A stretch of 64,000 nucleotides of DNA from Hemibagrus wyckioides (GCF_019097595.1 NC_080710.1:16240780-16304779); one strand, 5' to 3'; positions 27,676-39,939 are shown, numbered from the stretch's first letter. Notes: generated by a model from the letters alone, not told the origin. Numbers and translations are program-made.

Positions 27676-30600
27676 AGCATGTCTTCCCTCTCAATAGTAA
27701 GTTACAGCAAAGAAAGATCAGTAGTTTAACTTCACACCTTAGTATCTAATTTTCTGAGCTGCTGACTTTCTCTTATACTATTCAGATCTATGGAACAGAC
27801 CCAATGGCCTAACACACACACGCTTCGTATTCCCAGTTGGTGTGTCCATCTACGTCCATCTATTTGAGAGATTATTTGCCTTGTGGTGATTATTACAATC
27901 TTCCAGTTACTGTCTGCTATAATATGAGCATTATAAATCTGAATCAATATTTGCTTGGAGCACCTTCTGTAAACTTGCCTGGCAAAAAATCTTTTCATTT
28001 TCTTCTGACAAATTTTCTCAAAAGCTCTATTTGGATGACATTAATTTTACATGTGGAGCTCTGGACATTCCATCCCTTACAGGTGCTTCTCTTGGGGCTT
28101 TATTCATGTCCAGACAGGCAGATTGTTTTTCTCTCACCAGTCTTGAGAAAATTGAAAAAGTTCTTTCCCCCCAGACAGTCAAGGCTAGGCTGAGAATTGT
28201 AACACTGCTATGGATAGATATCTTAGTGATTTAAAATGACATTATTGCCTCATGCTTTAGAATATAGTCACAACTTGTATATAGTCAGCTGTAAATGTGT
28301 ATCCATAGACTTTGTTAACAGTTCTGTCACTCTTCAATTGACCTGGCTTGTATATGTCCTCACTTTGATTAAAATACAGACATATTCTACATGTTGTGTT
28401 ATATAAATACATACATAAATGTGACTGTTTCAAAGCTGTCTGAATGCAATTTCTGGATGTTAGCCCAAATAAATCATAGGAGCAATAAGAAAACCAGAGA
28501 AAACTCAAAGAAGATGAGTTTGGAGAAGCTAGAACACAAAAACCATGGCCAATGCCACTCTGTTCTTACATGGCTCAATGAAATGTTGGAGAGTAATGGA
28601 GGAGAATCTCAGGCAAAAACACAAATGCTTACTTGATTAACTAAAAAAAAAGTTGCTCAGGTTCTATTTTGGCAAAGCCAAGTGATGTAGTGTCTATTTG
28701 TGGATGCTAATTTGGGAATCAGGTGCTTTTTACGACATGAAACAACTCAACCTCAGAGTGGATACCAGTAGCAGCACTGCTTTACACTCCTAATGAAGGA
28801 GAAAAGAGAGATCAGTTTGGGTTTCTTAGTTATGAAATGATGCTGATGTGTTTAAACCCCAGTACAGTCCACTGTTGGTCCTCTGAGCAAGAGCATTTCC
28901 CTACCATAATTAAAAAGGAAAAAATCTGGATGAATGGCAATGAATTACAGTTATTCCAGTTACTAGATCTATATAACAGATCTGAGAACAGAACAAACAG
29001 AACAGATACAAAAAGACACTACAGTCTCTGCTAGTGGCAGAAAAACAAAATCATAAAAATGCCAATATTTCAATAAACTATAAACAGAGAAAGAGCCCAC
29101 ACTTGGCCAGCTCATAGTCCAGGAAAGGTAATTTTACCACATGATGCAAAAGGGCACATCTCTCTCAGTATCATTTTTATCCACAGAGTATCAGATGTTG
29201 AGAGTCAGGAAGCATTACCTTCCAGTCCAATCATCCAGGACAAGGACGACAGCAGCAGCAATGTTTCCATTTGTGTGCTTTAATCCTGTTCACTGAGCAA
29301 ACGGATGCATGAACCATTAACTGTTACTGCCACTTTAGTGTTATACATAACACTAAAGAACCACTCATGCCCCTGAAGGCACTGAAGAACACAAAGTGTG
29401 TTCAGACGATTCCAGAAATAACCATTATGTAAAAATATAAGCAGTGTTCGGAAATAGAACAACTGAGCGATTTCTATCCATTTTTGAATCTGAACTGTTA
29501 AAATACTAAAATACAATAATATAGTACCAAATACATATTATCCAGTATATTCTAAATATTTACATATCATTCTCAGTATCTAATGAGTCTCCTCTGGTAA
29601 TTTTCCCCCACGTTACTACGGATATGATGGACAATTCATTCAAATGTTTAAGGCTTTCAGTGGTTTATACATTCCTCAGCTAAACAACTACAAATATCTG
29701 CAGCTGCAAGAGGGACCATGCATACCTTAATGTACAAATTTGCCCTTTATAGCGGAGCTGTCATATTTAATCTAACACGCTTGCTAATCTATATAACTAA
29801 TACTGAAATAAAAGCCTCTGGGAGGATGTAGATTTGCCGTATAAGCTCAGGATGAAATAAATTGAATTTTTCAAATATTAATAAGTCTTTTGGATTTGTT
29901 CTGCTTTGTGGTTTACCTTTACACCAGGCAGAATTTCTGTCGCGGAAGAAGCCAGCTATTGGCTTCACTGATCTGTTTCACATTAGCTGGTTTACTCACA
30001 GTCGGTCTGTTCCATCTCAGTTGAGATAAATGAGATGGCAATGTTGCTGGAACACTCTTTATGCCTTCAGAGTGTCTAATTTACTGTCTGTGCTTAAGCT
30101 AATGCACTCATCCTCAAACTACCCAATAAAATTGTCAGAATTATTTGCCAAAAAAATGTACATAGAGCCATGAGGTACTGTGAGTATTTAAGCAGATTCT
30201 TCAGTGACAAATTCTTGTATATTTAGTCTAGTTTTTATCCAGGGGAAAGGTTTTCATGTTGATCTACACCACTGAGACAGACAAACGCATTAAAGAGACA
30301 CTGAGGTGAGTAAATTGGCACTAATTTGCTAAAAGCACTAAAAGACGCTTTAAGCAGTTAACATCATGAGATTTGGCGTTAATGCAGTCATTCAGACATA
30401 ATTCATATAGCATATAGCAAGCATGGGCCATGTCCTTGAGCTGCTCTCCTCCCTGCTCTCCTTATGAATGGAGAGGTAAAGCAGAGATGACAGGGCTCCC
30501 TTGGCTCTGTGGCATACAGCTGTGCTGTTTGCTGTGGGGATGATAAGCACCACAATGATGGGGGGAAGGCGGCCTAGTGCTTCTAATGCATTTTAATCAG

Positions 30601-32779
30601 GCTCGTGGAAAGACACTGCTCTCAGTCTTCCATTGGCCCTCGTCCCTGATACGTCCCAAAGAGAGAACCAACGATGCATCTTCTCTGTTCTAGCCTAGTA
30701 CTTTTTCTCCCCTCCGAACATCAAACAACTGACAAGGCTGGAAAAAAAAAAATCAGTTACACCCTCATTGTCCACTGCCTTATTGTCTGTCCCTTCAACC
30801 ATCTTCCTTCATCCAAGTGTGTCCATCTTCATTTTAACTCCGCTGTGAGGCAACAGATTTGTTTAAAACGGGTATTAAAACTGATCAAAGTTATCAGCAG
30901 TCATGGGGCTTCACACTTCAGTAATTCATGTGAACTGTAAAGTGGCACTATTTTAAAGATCATTCTAAAAAGCAACTCTGTTTAACATATTTCCTAGACC
31001 CAGGATAAGCAGATGTGTTTAGGTTTCATCAACAACAAAACAATTGAATGCAAAATGCTGTTAATATAGTGCAAGCTCATTGTTGAGCATTTTGCCACCT
31101 ACTGCACTAAACTGAGGTGATATCTGACCCACGCACTGACCAAACTATTTTTACTGTTCTGACAGACTAGCATAAACAAACACACAATCTTTTTTTCAGA
31201 ATCAGGAACATGCAGGTGAGAGAAAGCACTGCTAAATCTGATCCAATCTTGGTCATAAAGCTCTCCTCCTAGCACAATACATCACCTCGGAAGGTAGCCA
31301 AATCTCATAATATCTTTTGTACTGGACAGCACACCACAACCCGTAGCCAAACCTTTTTTTAAAAGCACATGATCACATACACATTAATTTCCCCTCAGTC
31401 TGTATTTGACTGGCATGAAATATGTTTCCAAATGATGCATTTGCTCTTTTCTGATTCATCAATTGTCTCAGAGAATGCTTGTACTGAAATCCAAAAGTTT
31501 AAGCATTCAGTTGTTTCTGCCTGAGAAGAAAAAATATTTTATATGTACATATAATAAAGCAAGAATCATATCTAAGCCACTTTTTGCATGCTCGATATCA
31601 TCCATGTAGATATAACTGCTAGGTGCAAAAACATTCCGAGAGCAGAAGCCAAATTCATTACTGGGTCACAGATATCACCGATTTCTGACTGGTTATAGGC
31701 AATTTGCCTGCTAGCAGCAACGAAACGGCCATTGTGGCCCAGAAGCCCCATGCTCCTCAGAGACGCATGAGGAATGGAGCTGAGTTAGTCCTCCTGCAGG
31801 GGTTACGAGAAACAATGTCATTTGGTCCCATGAGGGGGAAAAAAAAAGGACCGTACGGAACTGCAGCACTGAGGTGAGGATAAGAGACAAGTATAGGAGA
31901 AAGCTAAATGTGTGCCAAATGCGAGAATATTTTAAATATATAGGCTTGTAGATATTTATAGATTTTGCAGATGAGCTCTCTAATAAGGCGACACTGAAGC
32001 ACAGCAGGTACCATCTGACAGCTCCACGTTCCTCACTTCAGTCCTGAGCTCCTGGGCTACTGTCAGTGTGCAGTTTCCATGCTCTCCTTGGGTCTGTATG
32101 GGTTTCTCCAGTTCTCACACAGTTCCATAGAAATAAATATATAAATAAATGAGTGACTGATTAAGTAAGCAACATATTTATTTACTTACTTACTTACTTA
32201 CATAAATAAATCATGCCGGTAGGTATGATACTGGTAAGGCTGCAGATCCAACATGACCCTAACCAAAATAAAACCAGTGAGTGAAGATGAATGACTGATC
32301 AGGGACTTGTAAAAGACTGCACCAAAATAACTGGTTCAGTAAAAGTTGCTCTTCAAATTTCTGAACATAATAAACACGAGGCTTTCTCACGTTATGGGCG
32401 ATCTTTAAGTATTTTATTCCAGTTGTTCTGTACTTAAACTGTAAAGACTCACATATACATTTGAAGCTGTATCCGAATTTATGTATAGAGCATGAAAAAA
32501 GGGGGTAAAACATACATGTTGAGGCAATAAACAAAAATAAAACGATAAGGCACCATTGAGTGACTATACTGTTGTATATTATGCACAGATGTGCGCGTGC
32601 CTTTACCATCTTCCACCTGCATATGTGTGGAATATCAGCTCACAGAGAGCATCCAGTTCTCCTCTCCTAGACTTAGCCGGCGGAAAACTTTTTCACTTTC
32701 TCAAATAAGATTCATCAACAGAAACAGGATAAAACGGCGTACATTTTCTGTCAACTATGGCAAATAATACATTACTTAC
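27676..32779 (-). other. POMGNT2 5' intron
   Basis: Most of the inferred 5.8-kb intron (26959-32779) separating the coding exon from a candidate non-coding first exon. The stretches 30420-30660 and 31600-31830 are less AT-rich and repeat-free, possible conserved elements judged by composition only. An (ACTT)n run lies near 32180-32202. A candidate plus-strand exon is listed separately at 30243-30305. Confidence 0.5.
30243..30305 (+). other. possible 63-nt coding exon of unknown gene
   Basis: Bounded by a pyrimidine-rich acceptor (TCTAGTTTTTATCCAG ending at 30242) and a donor GTGAGT at 30306. One frame is open throughout and encodes a polar, coding-like peptide, Val-Phe-Met-Leu-Ile-Tyr-Thr-Thr-Glu-Thr-Asp-Lys-Arg-Ile-Lys-Glu-Thr-Leu. 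The length is a multiple of three, with phase 2 at both ends. No partner exon or known protein was recognised, so it may be a chance arrangement. It is antisense to the POMGNT2 intron. Confidence 0.2.
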
Positions 32780-33085
32780 CAAAAAGCAGATAAACAGGTC
32801 ACGGATCTCACAAGTCAGTGCGGTTACAGTGCTTCAGTAAAGGCTAAGAATGCGTGCAGCTCAGTGAACGGTAGACACGGCTAGCGTAGTTTCGCAAAGC
32901 GCACGAGACCATCTGATTTCTCCGAAGCAAACAAGCACCGATTACAGCTTAAAGGAGCTAAAATGCTTCGATTTCTTTACAACACGGACAGGTGATTTTC
33001 TCACAGTTCTGTTAGTGAGCTGAATCCGACTCACGAACTGTCAGTCTGTACAAGCCTAACCCGGCTGAGGGAAACTCCACCCACG
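32780..33085 (-). other. candidate non-coding first exon of POMGNT2
   Basis: On the minus strand a strong donor (CTTTTTG/GTAAGT) lies at 32780/32779, downstream of a CpG-bearing region. No coding frame is evident, as expected for a 5' non-coding exon. The upstream boundary is only approximate. Assigned to POMGNT2 because it is the next minus-strand gene and its coding exon starts with an acceptor. Confidence 0.45.
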
Positions 33086-33172
33086 AGAACTGAGCTCGGA
33101 AGAGAATCTCGCGATATGTCAACGTGGAAGCGCGTTGCCTTGGGCTCGTTAACGAAGTCGCTAATTGGCCCT
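33000..33172 (-). promoter_or_regulatory. candidate POMGNT2 promoter
   Basis: Locally CpG-rich, TATA-less stretch in otherwise AT-rich DNA. It holds TCTCGCGA at 33107-33114, the core of a motif common in housekeeping-type promoters (bound by BANP). An ATTGG, i.e. a CCAAT box on the minus strand, lies near 33164-33168. Both lie upstream of the candidate first exon in minus orientation. Confidence 0.5.
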
Positions 33173-33267
33173 GTACAAAAGGAAGCAGTGATATGTGCCC
33201 CTGTCTAGTAAATGAGAGCTTTACAAGTGTTACTGGAAAAAAAAAAAACAAGGGGAAATGTAAGGCC

Positions 33268-33490
33268 ATGCTGGTGCAGCAGGTGGTGTTTCTATCTCAC
33301 AGCTCTAGGGCTCAAGGTTCGATTCTGTGTTTGAGTTATTGTCTGTGCAGAGGGGGTTTTTTTATGTGTAGGTTTCATCTGGGTTTTCTATTTTCCTCCT
33401 CCAGCCTAAGAAACATGTCAGTAGGTGGACGGTTACTGCCTCACACCAAGTGTTGCTGGGATTTATTCCGGATGTATTTAAAATGAAGCA
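33268..33490 (+). mobile_element. tRNA-derived SINE remnant (V-SINE/HE1-like)
   Basis: The head has TGGTGCAGCAGGTGGTG (A-box area) and GGTTCGATTCT (B box). The body has GGTTTCATCTGGGTTTTCT, TTTTCCTCCTCCAGCC and AAACATGTCAGTAGGTGG, the order seen in fish tRNA-derived SINEs. It ends near GGGATTTATTCCGGATG without a clear tail. It is diverged. The strand is taken from the order of the boxes. Confidence 0.65.
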
Positions 33491-33512
33491 GTTACTGAAC
33501 ATGAACGATATA

Positions 33513-34035
33513 CACTGATCAGGTATAATATTATGACCACCGATAGGTAAAGTGAATAACACTGATTATCTCCTCATCATGGCACCTGTTAGTGGGTGGG
33601 ATATATTAGGCAGCAAGTGAACATTTTGTCCTCAAAGTTGATGTGTTAGATGGGCAAGCGTAAGGATTTGAGCAAGTTTGACAAGGGCCAAATTGTGATG
33701 GCTAGATGACTGGATCAGAGCATCTCCAATACTGCAGATCTTGTGGGGTGTTCCCGGTCTGCAGTGGTCAGTATCTATCAAAAGTGGTCCAGGGAATGAA
33801 CAGTGGTGAACTGACGACAGGGTCATGGGCACCTAAGGTTCATGTGGAGAGAGAAGGCTGGCCCGTGTGATCCGATCCAACAGACGAGCTACTGTTGCTC
33901 AAATTTCTGAAGAAGTTAATGCTGGTTCTGATAGAAAGGTGTCAGAATACACAGTACATGATGCCTGTTTTGACAGCAAAAGGGGGGATCAATACAATAT
34001 TAAGCAGGTGGTCATAATGTTATGCCTGATCAGTG
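33513..34035 (+). mobile_element. internally deleted Tc1-like element with intact inverted ends
   Basis: The ends CACTGATCAGGTATAATATT and, in reverse complement, CACTGATCAGGCATAACATT form inverted repeats of about 30 bp, flanked by TA on both sides, as expected for Tc1/mariner. Inside, from an ATG at 33650, a transposase N-terminus starts (Met-Gly-Lys-Arg-Lys-Asp-Leu) but stops after 19 codons. Later helix-turn-helix residues (Arg-Arg-Ala-Thr-Val-Ala-Gln-Ile) appear at 33880-33910. The catalytic half is absent. It could only move if supplied in trans. Confidence 0.85.
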
Positions 34036-35505
34036 TATATATTGATGCTGACTTCATTTAAGGCCAAGGCTCACTCAGTGTCTTATCACTCTACTCTGCT
34101 GAGGATGAAATTACTCACTATCATTATTTTTTACAGGTTTTTTACAGATACTGTTCCTTATTGAATATGAGACCCACTTAAACTCACCACAGAATATTTG
34201 GAGTGTAATAACATTTAGTCTGGTGAATCTGGTGAACACAAATATCACAATTAATCAATAACACCCATCTTAATCCCACCCATAAGATACATTAGCACGC
34301 ATTAAATGGGATGTAATGAAAAAAGGCATCCCTTGGCCTGGGCTCCAGTGATATGCTTATACAATCACTTCCTTTACGCAATATTATTTTTGGACAGTGG
34401 AGCACTTTTATGATCCCCAAAACACCAATAACTTATACACAGCTCTCAGTGGACACAGACACAGTCTCATCCACAATAGCAGAGAAGTTGATATGTGTAT
34501 TAATGTCTATAGTTTGTCAGTAATCCAGGTTTCTCTCACAGCTGCTATGATGACCTATAGAAGCCACGGTTTGACAGCTTGTCTGATCACAGATGTAGTC
34601 AACAAAAAATTCTGATAATAAAAGCCACTTTATATCTCTGCCTTATATTGGGTTCAAACAGCAAGTTGCACAGACCGACTAGCACAGGTTATGCTATTGG
34701 ACAGTTGCTTTTGTGTGGGGGTTGAAGAGGTTTTAAACCTTTGAAAAATGTCCTTATTAGCTCATGTGGTCCCAACACCAATAAAAACAGCAATCAGTTC
34801 TTGGTATGTAGACAATGCTGCTATGATTTAGAGTAGATCAAGACAGGAAATAACAAAGCCATTTGGTAAGGGCTGCATGCCAGGAGCTCTGGCGGAAGTT
34901 GAATAGGCCGTATTCTTCCATGGCGTGTGAGGAGCTCTGCCCATGTCGCCATCAACATTAAACCACAGTTAGAACAAAGCTGTGTAAGTGCATGCCAAAA
35001 ATGATCCAGTCCCAAGCAATCTGGTCATTGGTCACATTCAACATCCAACTCCATCAGGGCTTGGCATAACAAGCAGGTTGCCACTGTGTCCTGAAATGCT
35101 AATTCAATGTTTGATCATGAAATACTGTTGCAATTTTAACTTTTTGACTTTCCATGGCTGCTGCATAATTCCAGGTGTTATTTCCTAGTGTTAATATCTT
35201 CATTATTATTCTAAAGTGGTAAACTATATTAACATAAAATGAAGAAAAAGATTATGAGCAGCTGTGCCAAAATTTGGAGCAGGTATATATTATTGGTCCC
35301 CAGAAACCTTTGTTTTGTCTTTGAGCTGTCCCGGTCGTATAAGCATTAAAGCAGTGTGCTGCCAATTTTTTCAATATTTTCCAATATTTCCAGAATTCTC
35401 AAAGTGTTTCAATTCTCTTGTACCGTAGCAATTTTCCAATAATTGTTTTCTTTGTTAAATAATACATTTTTATTCAAAATCCTTTTATTAAAAAACTTTT
35501 CAGAA

Positions 35506-35507
<2 letters not shown>
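34036..35507. other. intergenic, no gene seen
   Basis: AT-rich DNA between the divergent POMGNT2 and SNRK genes. A slightly GC-richer block at 34840-35030 has a 64-codon minus-strand frame but no recognisable domain. No gene is supported. Confidence 0.6.

Positions 35508-35545
<38 letters not shown>
35508..35545. repeat. (AAT)n microsatellite at LINE 5' junction
   Basis: About twelve AAT units immediately before the 5' truncation point of the LINE. A matching (AAT)n of about 20 bases follows the LINE tail at 37429-37449. Confidence 0.9.
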
Positions 35546-35546
<1 letters not shown>

Positions 35547-36731
35547 CCCCAGCCCGCCTGCCTGAACGACTACCGTCCAGTGGCCCTGACCTCAGTGGTG
35601 ATGAAGTGCTTCGAAAGACTCATCAGAGACTTCATCACTTCTTCCCTACCTGACACCTTGGACCCGCTACAGTTCGCGTACCGTCCCAACTGATCTACTG
35701 AGGACGCCATCGCACACCTCCATCACACAGCCCTGAGCCATCTGGACAGCAGAAGGGGGAATTATGTCAAAATGCTGTTTGTCGACTACAGTTCAGCGTT
35801 TAACACCATAATTCCCTCCATACTAACCACTAAGCTGGAGATCCTGGGCCTTAGCCCATCCCTGTGTCGGTGGATCTCCAACTTCCTGCGAGACAGACCT
35901 CAGGCAGTACGGGTGGGCAACCATGTCTCACCCTCACTCACCCTCAGCACTGGTGCCCCCCAGGGTTGTGTTCTGAGCCCCCTGCTGTACTCTCTGTACA
36001 CCTTTGACTGTGTGGCCACTTCCAGCTCCACCAACATTGTGAAGTTTGCGGACGATACTGTGGTGGTGGGCCTGATCTCCAGTAACGACGAGATGGCCGA
36101 CCTAGAGGAGATTAAAAACCTGGAGACATGGTGCCAGGTCAACAATCTCCTCCTGAACGTCAGCAAGACTAAGGAGCTGATAGTGGACTTTAGCACAAAG
36201 CAGGAGAGGAATTACCAGCCCCTCACCATCAACGGGACCCCAGTGGAGAGAGTGGACAGTTTCCGGTACCTAGGTGTCTACATCACGCAGGACCTGACAT
36301 GGTCCTGTCACGTTAACACCCTGGTGAAGAAGGCCCGGCAGCGTCTTTATCATCTCAGACGCCTGAAGGACTTTAAACTGCCCTCAAAGGTGCTAAAGAC
36401 ATTCTACACCTGCACCATTGAGAGCATCCTGACGGGAAGTATCACTGCCTGGTTTAGGAACAGCACCAAACAGGACAGGCAAGCTCTCCAGAGGGTGGTG
36501 CGATCAGCCGAGCGTACCATCCGCACCGAGCTTCCTGACCTGGACACTATATACAGCAAGCGGTGCTGGACCAAAGCCAGGAAGATTATGAAGGACCTCA
36601 GCCATCCCAACAATGGACTCTTCTCTCTGTTGAGGTCAGGGAAACGTTTCCGTTCCTCGAAGGCGAACACAGAGAGAATGAGGAGGAGCTTCTTCCCGCA
36701 GGCCATTCGGGCCCTCAACCAGTACACCTAG
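35547..36731 (+). pseudogene. reverse transcriptase fragment of the LINE
   Basis: One frame runs from the truncation to the TAG at 36729-36731, interrupted by a single TGA at 35691-35693 (probably a decayed CGA arginine codon). Order of motifs: Asp-Tyr-Arg-Pro-Val-Ala-Leu, then Phe-Val-Asp-Tyr-Ser-Ser-Ala-Phe-Asn (block A, catalytic Asp). [10 protein letters not shown] (block B) and Phe-Ala-Asp-Asp (block C) follow. The Arg-Tyr-Leu-Gly-Val and C-terminal thumb-like region are next. From the ATG at 35772 there are 319 open codons. The catalytic residues are intact, so the insertion is fairly young but dead for lack of the 5' half. Confidence 0.9.
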
Positions 36732-37139
36732 GATCTGGACTCTCTGGTCTTACCCCCACACAACATAACATAACATTCTACCTCAGCTGATTGTTGCACA
36801 TGCTAAATTGCACTACTTTGTACTCTGCACTACTCTGTACACACAATAACACTCACATTGTACATCTTCTCTGTACATCTTTGTGTGCACACTGCACTGT
36901 CACTTTACTCCCTGTTAAACTGGACACTATATTTTGCCTTATATACACTTCTACAATATATTTATATATTTATCTTACATATGCACACTGTACATACTAT
37001 ATTCTTTTGCAACACCATTTCAATGTTGACCATTTTATCTACATATATTCATATACTGTATCTTCTGTACATATAGAGTCTACACATATATTTATTTATA
37101 TTGTTTTATTTTTCACATATACTATACATATACTATATT

Positions 37140-37144
<5 letters not shown>

Positions 37145-37213
<69 letters not shown>
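37145..37213. repeat. (TA)n microsatellite in LINE 3' UTR
   Basis: About 34 uninterrupted TA units. Long frames of alternating Ile/Tyr here are artefacts. Confidence 0.95.
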
Positions 37214-37216
<3 letters not shown>

Positions 37217-37428
37217 TTTTTTTAAAAAAAATTATATTTGTTATATATACATACATAGACATACAGTATATTTGCATATGCATATCTGACACTTGATTTT
37301 CTAGTTCACACATTTTCTTTTTTACTCTTTCCTCTTTTATGTAAGACAGTCGTAAAAAGCATTTCACTACATGTCGTACTTTGTATGATTTCGTATGTGA
37401 CAAATAAAATTTGAATTTGAATTTGAAC

Positions 37429-38765
37429 AATAATAATAATAATAATAAACAATATGCAGTTTCTGCCATAGTAGTTGTAACTATTGGACAATAACATTAG
37501 GACAAGTGAGTAATATAAACCTGTGATTTCAATCACAGTCAGAGCGGTGCTATTATAGAAAATGAATTCAAGAACTCGTCAATTAAAATGTATAAAAATA
37601 TCCATACTCCTTATCCACTGTAAAACAAAGGTTTAGTTTAGCTGCCAGATCAGTGTTGTTTTGTTGCTGTTGCTTCTGAGGCTCTTGTGAAGATTGATTG
37701 AATGGCATCTTAAATTCTGCTAAGCACTGACACATTTTAGCCCAAACTCTGGTTGCCTTAGCTGGGAAGGTAAGACTTGGCAGTTTATTAGAATACATTT
37801 CAGATAAGAACCCTGTGCGTGCATTCAAAATCAACACCAAAATAGTTACTGTATTACAAAATCAGTCTTATAACATAAAACATGTGGTCGAAATTGTGCA
37901 AACCTAAGAATATTAAAGAGCCTGAAATGTTTTTCATGGAGTGGGTCCATAAAAATCTCTGGACAAGTGTCTCCAACCTTGCTAGACATAACAGCAAGAG
38001 ACCTTGTGCTGTTTCAGCCTTCACTATTTGTTAATTGTTTACAGAGGAACGCTGCACTTAATCTTTTGATATTGGAAAAATGTAATTAAATGTCCTCATA
38101 TGTGATTGACGTCTCAGCAACTTTCCCCAATGGGTGCCAGTATATTTTGTAATTGTGTCCCTGTTTGGCTGATCTGGCACTGAATTATATTAACAGTAAC
38201 TGCAGTCAATAATTTAAGTAGTTAATATACATTAACCTTTAGGGTCAAAACTTTATGGAAGACCTGTCAGAGACAACTGTATTCTAAATGAATCCTAAAT
38301 GTCTAGATTTATTATTAAATCCAAACTATATGCTTTAGTCTCCAAAAGAAGGCAAGATGTTAAAAGAGCAAGTATGTCTTTCAAAGAAGAAGGTATTCTG
38401 ATTCCTGTATGTAGATGTATGTATACCCATAACCAAAGGGGTTATTAATAATGGGATATATAGTAGTTAATTCCTTTATTCTTTTATGGTTTCAAATCAT
38501 TCAACAATAAAGTTATCACAGAAACCAGTCAGCTCAGTTATGTCCACAATCTTTCACAAAATAGGTTTTACAGTTAAAACCTACTCCATGCTTCTGCTAA
38601 CATCCTAAATCATTTATTAATTCAACAGTGCAATTAATAAACTGTATATGAAATGATTTGTGTACTAACATAATCGCATAGACCTAAATCGGTGTATATA
38701 ACTGTATGGATAATATTTCCCAGATAATATTTTTAGAGATGCTACATATGGTATAGGAACAAATC

Positions 38766-38812
<47 letters not shown>

Positions 38813-39582
38813 CCCTTTTATTATGTATATAAAAGTTGTGAACCTTTTGAAAAGCTGATCTGAGAAAATTATAAATGTCAGGGTTTAATGGTTTAACCAA
38901 ATTATGATTTTTCTAGTTATTTTCTAGTTTTCCCACTTGCTCCATTCCAGTGGTTTCAGATCCGTGACAATCTGTGTTCATATGCGATTAGAACAAATGA
39001 ACTCAGACTCCTCCAAAGCGTCCCACAAGTGAACCTTCCTCAGTGCTTGTGTGAGTACGGTTCGTTGCGGTTCATTTTGTGGTCCATTTGATTTGTGCAT
39101 TGTGAAAACAAATTGGTTATATTTTGCTTTCTAGAATACCTACAGAGTTGCTGTAACTTCAGAGTTGTTTGTAACAGTTTATCTAGTTAAATGACTTTCT
39201 GTGAGGTCATGGGGTCCCACAACAAGGTCAGCGGTGTCATGTAGCAACATGACAGATAGGCTAATAGAGTCACTGCTGTGCTATCTGACAAACTTAAGTT
39301 GTTGGGCAGTAGTAATAATAGTATTATGTCAGTGACAGGAAGAATAGATATTATTAATATACAGACTGTGTGTTCACTTCTCACCCACGTGATGGCATTA
39401 TGTAAAGCATCGATTTTGAATGACACTATTCAAGGACTATAGTAAAGAAGTTGTGGTGTAAACAGCAAGTGAGCTGAGATCTCATCGTCACCTTTTGAGT
39501 CCACTTATCATACCATGGGCAATATGTTCTTAGCTCCCTAGCACCTTTTTTGATCTTGCATTTATATAATATTTCCTTTATT
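37429..39582. other. intergenic, no gene seen
   Basis: Starts with the (AAT)n that follows the LINE tail. An (ATT)n run lies at 38771-38811. The segment 38940-39090 contains AATGAACTCAGAC and GGTTCGTTGCGGTTCATTTT and looks like decayed MITE sequence. No gene. Confidence 0.6.
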
Positions 39583-39842
39583 TTTGGCCCCTTCCTGTTC
39601 CAATATGACTCCTCACCAATGCACAAAGCAAGGTCCATACAGACATGGATGGGCAAGTTTGGTGTGGGGGTCATCCCTGTTCCCACAAAGTTGGGAGCAT
39701 GAAATTGTCCAAAATATCTTGGTATGCTGAAGCATTAAGAGTTCCCTTCACTAGAACTAAAGGGGCCAAGCCCAGCTCCTGAAAAACAACACCTGAATTT
39801 AATGATTTGGAGGGGTGTCCCAAAACATTTGGCAATATAATG
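39583..39842 (-). mobile_element. Tc1-like element copy with internal inversion
   Basis: The right end CATTATATTGCCAAATG (minus strand) is the terminal repeat also found at 42652 and 45751, followed by TA. Bases 39672-39842 read on the minus strand. Bases 39583-39671 (CCTGTTCCAATATGACTCC, GCACAAAGCAAGGTCCATAC) are the transposase part of the same family in plus orientation. The two halves therefore point at each other. Confidence 0.7.
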
Positions 39843-39939
39843 TATTTCATTTATATTTTTGAAGACATTTTGTACATTTGAATACATTTGTATATGTAGA
39901 TTATTTCATTTATTTTTCATTTATATTTATTTTAGATTT

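Larger units (their letters stand above)
35546..37428 (+). mobile_element. 5'-truncated non-LTR retrotransposon (L2/CR1/Rex1-like LINE)
   Basis: Contains the reverse-transcriptase region (35547-36731), then a 3' UTR with a (TA)n run at 37145-37213. The 3' end is typical of this group: TATGTGACAAATAAAATTTG followed by TTTGAA repeats up to 37427. The endonuclease part and start of the ORF are missing. The element lies within an (AAT)n tract. Clade assignment is by resemblance only. Confidence 0.88.

Noticed and set aside
36791..37469. Open frames of alternating Ile/Tyr through the (TA)n tract
   Set aside because: Simple repeat translation in the LINE 3' UTR; no protein meaning. The same holds at 55726-56028.
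38771..38811. CRISPR-like or spaced repeat array
   Set aside because: Plain (ATT)n microsatellite without spacers; the DNA is eukaryotic.
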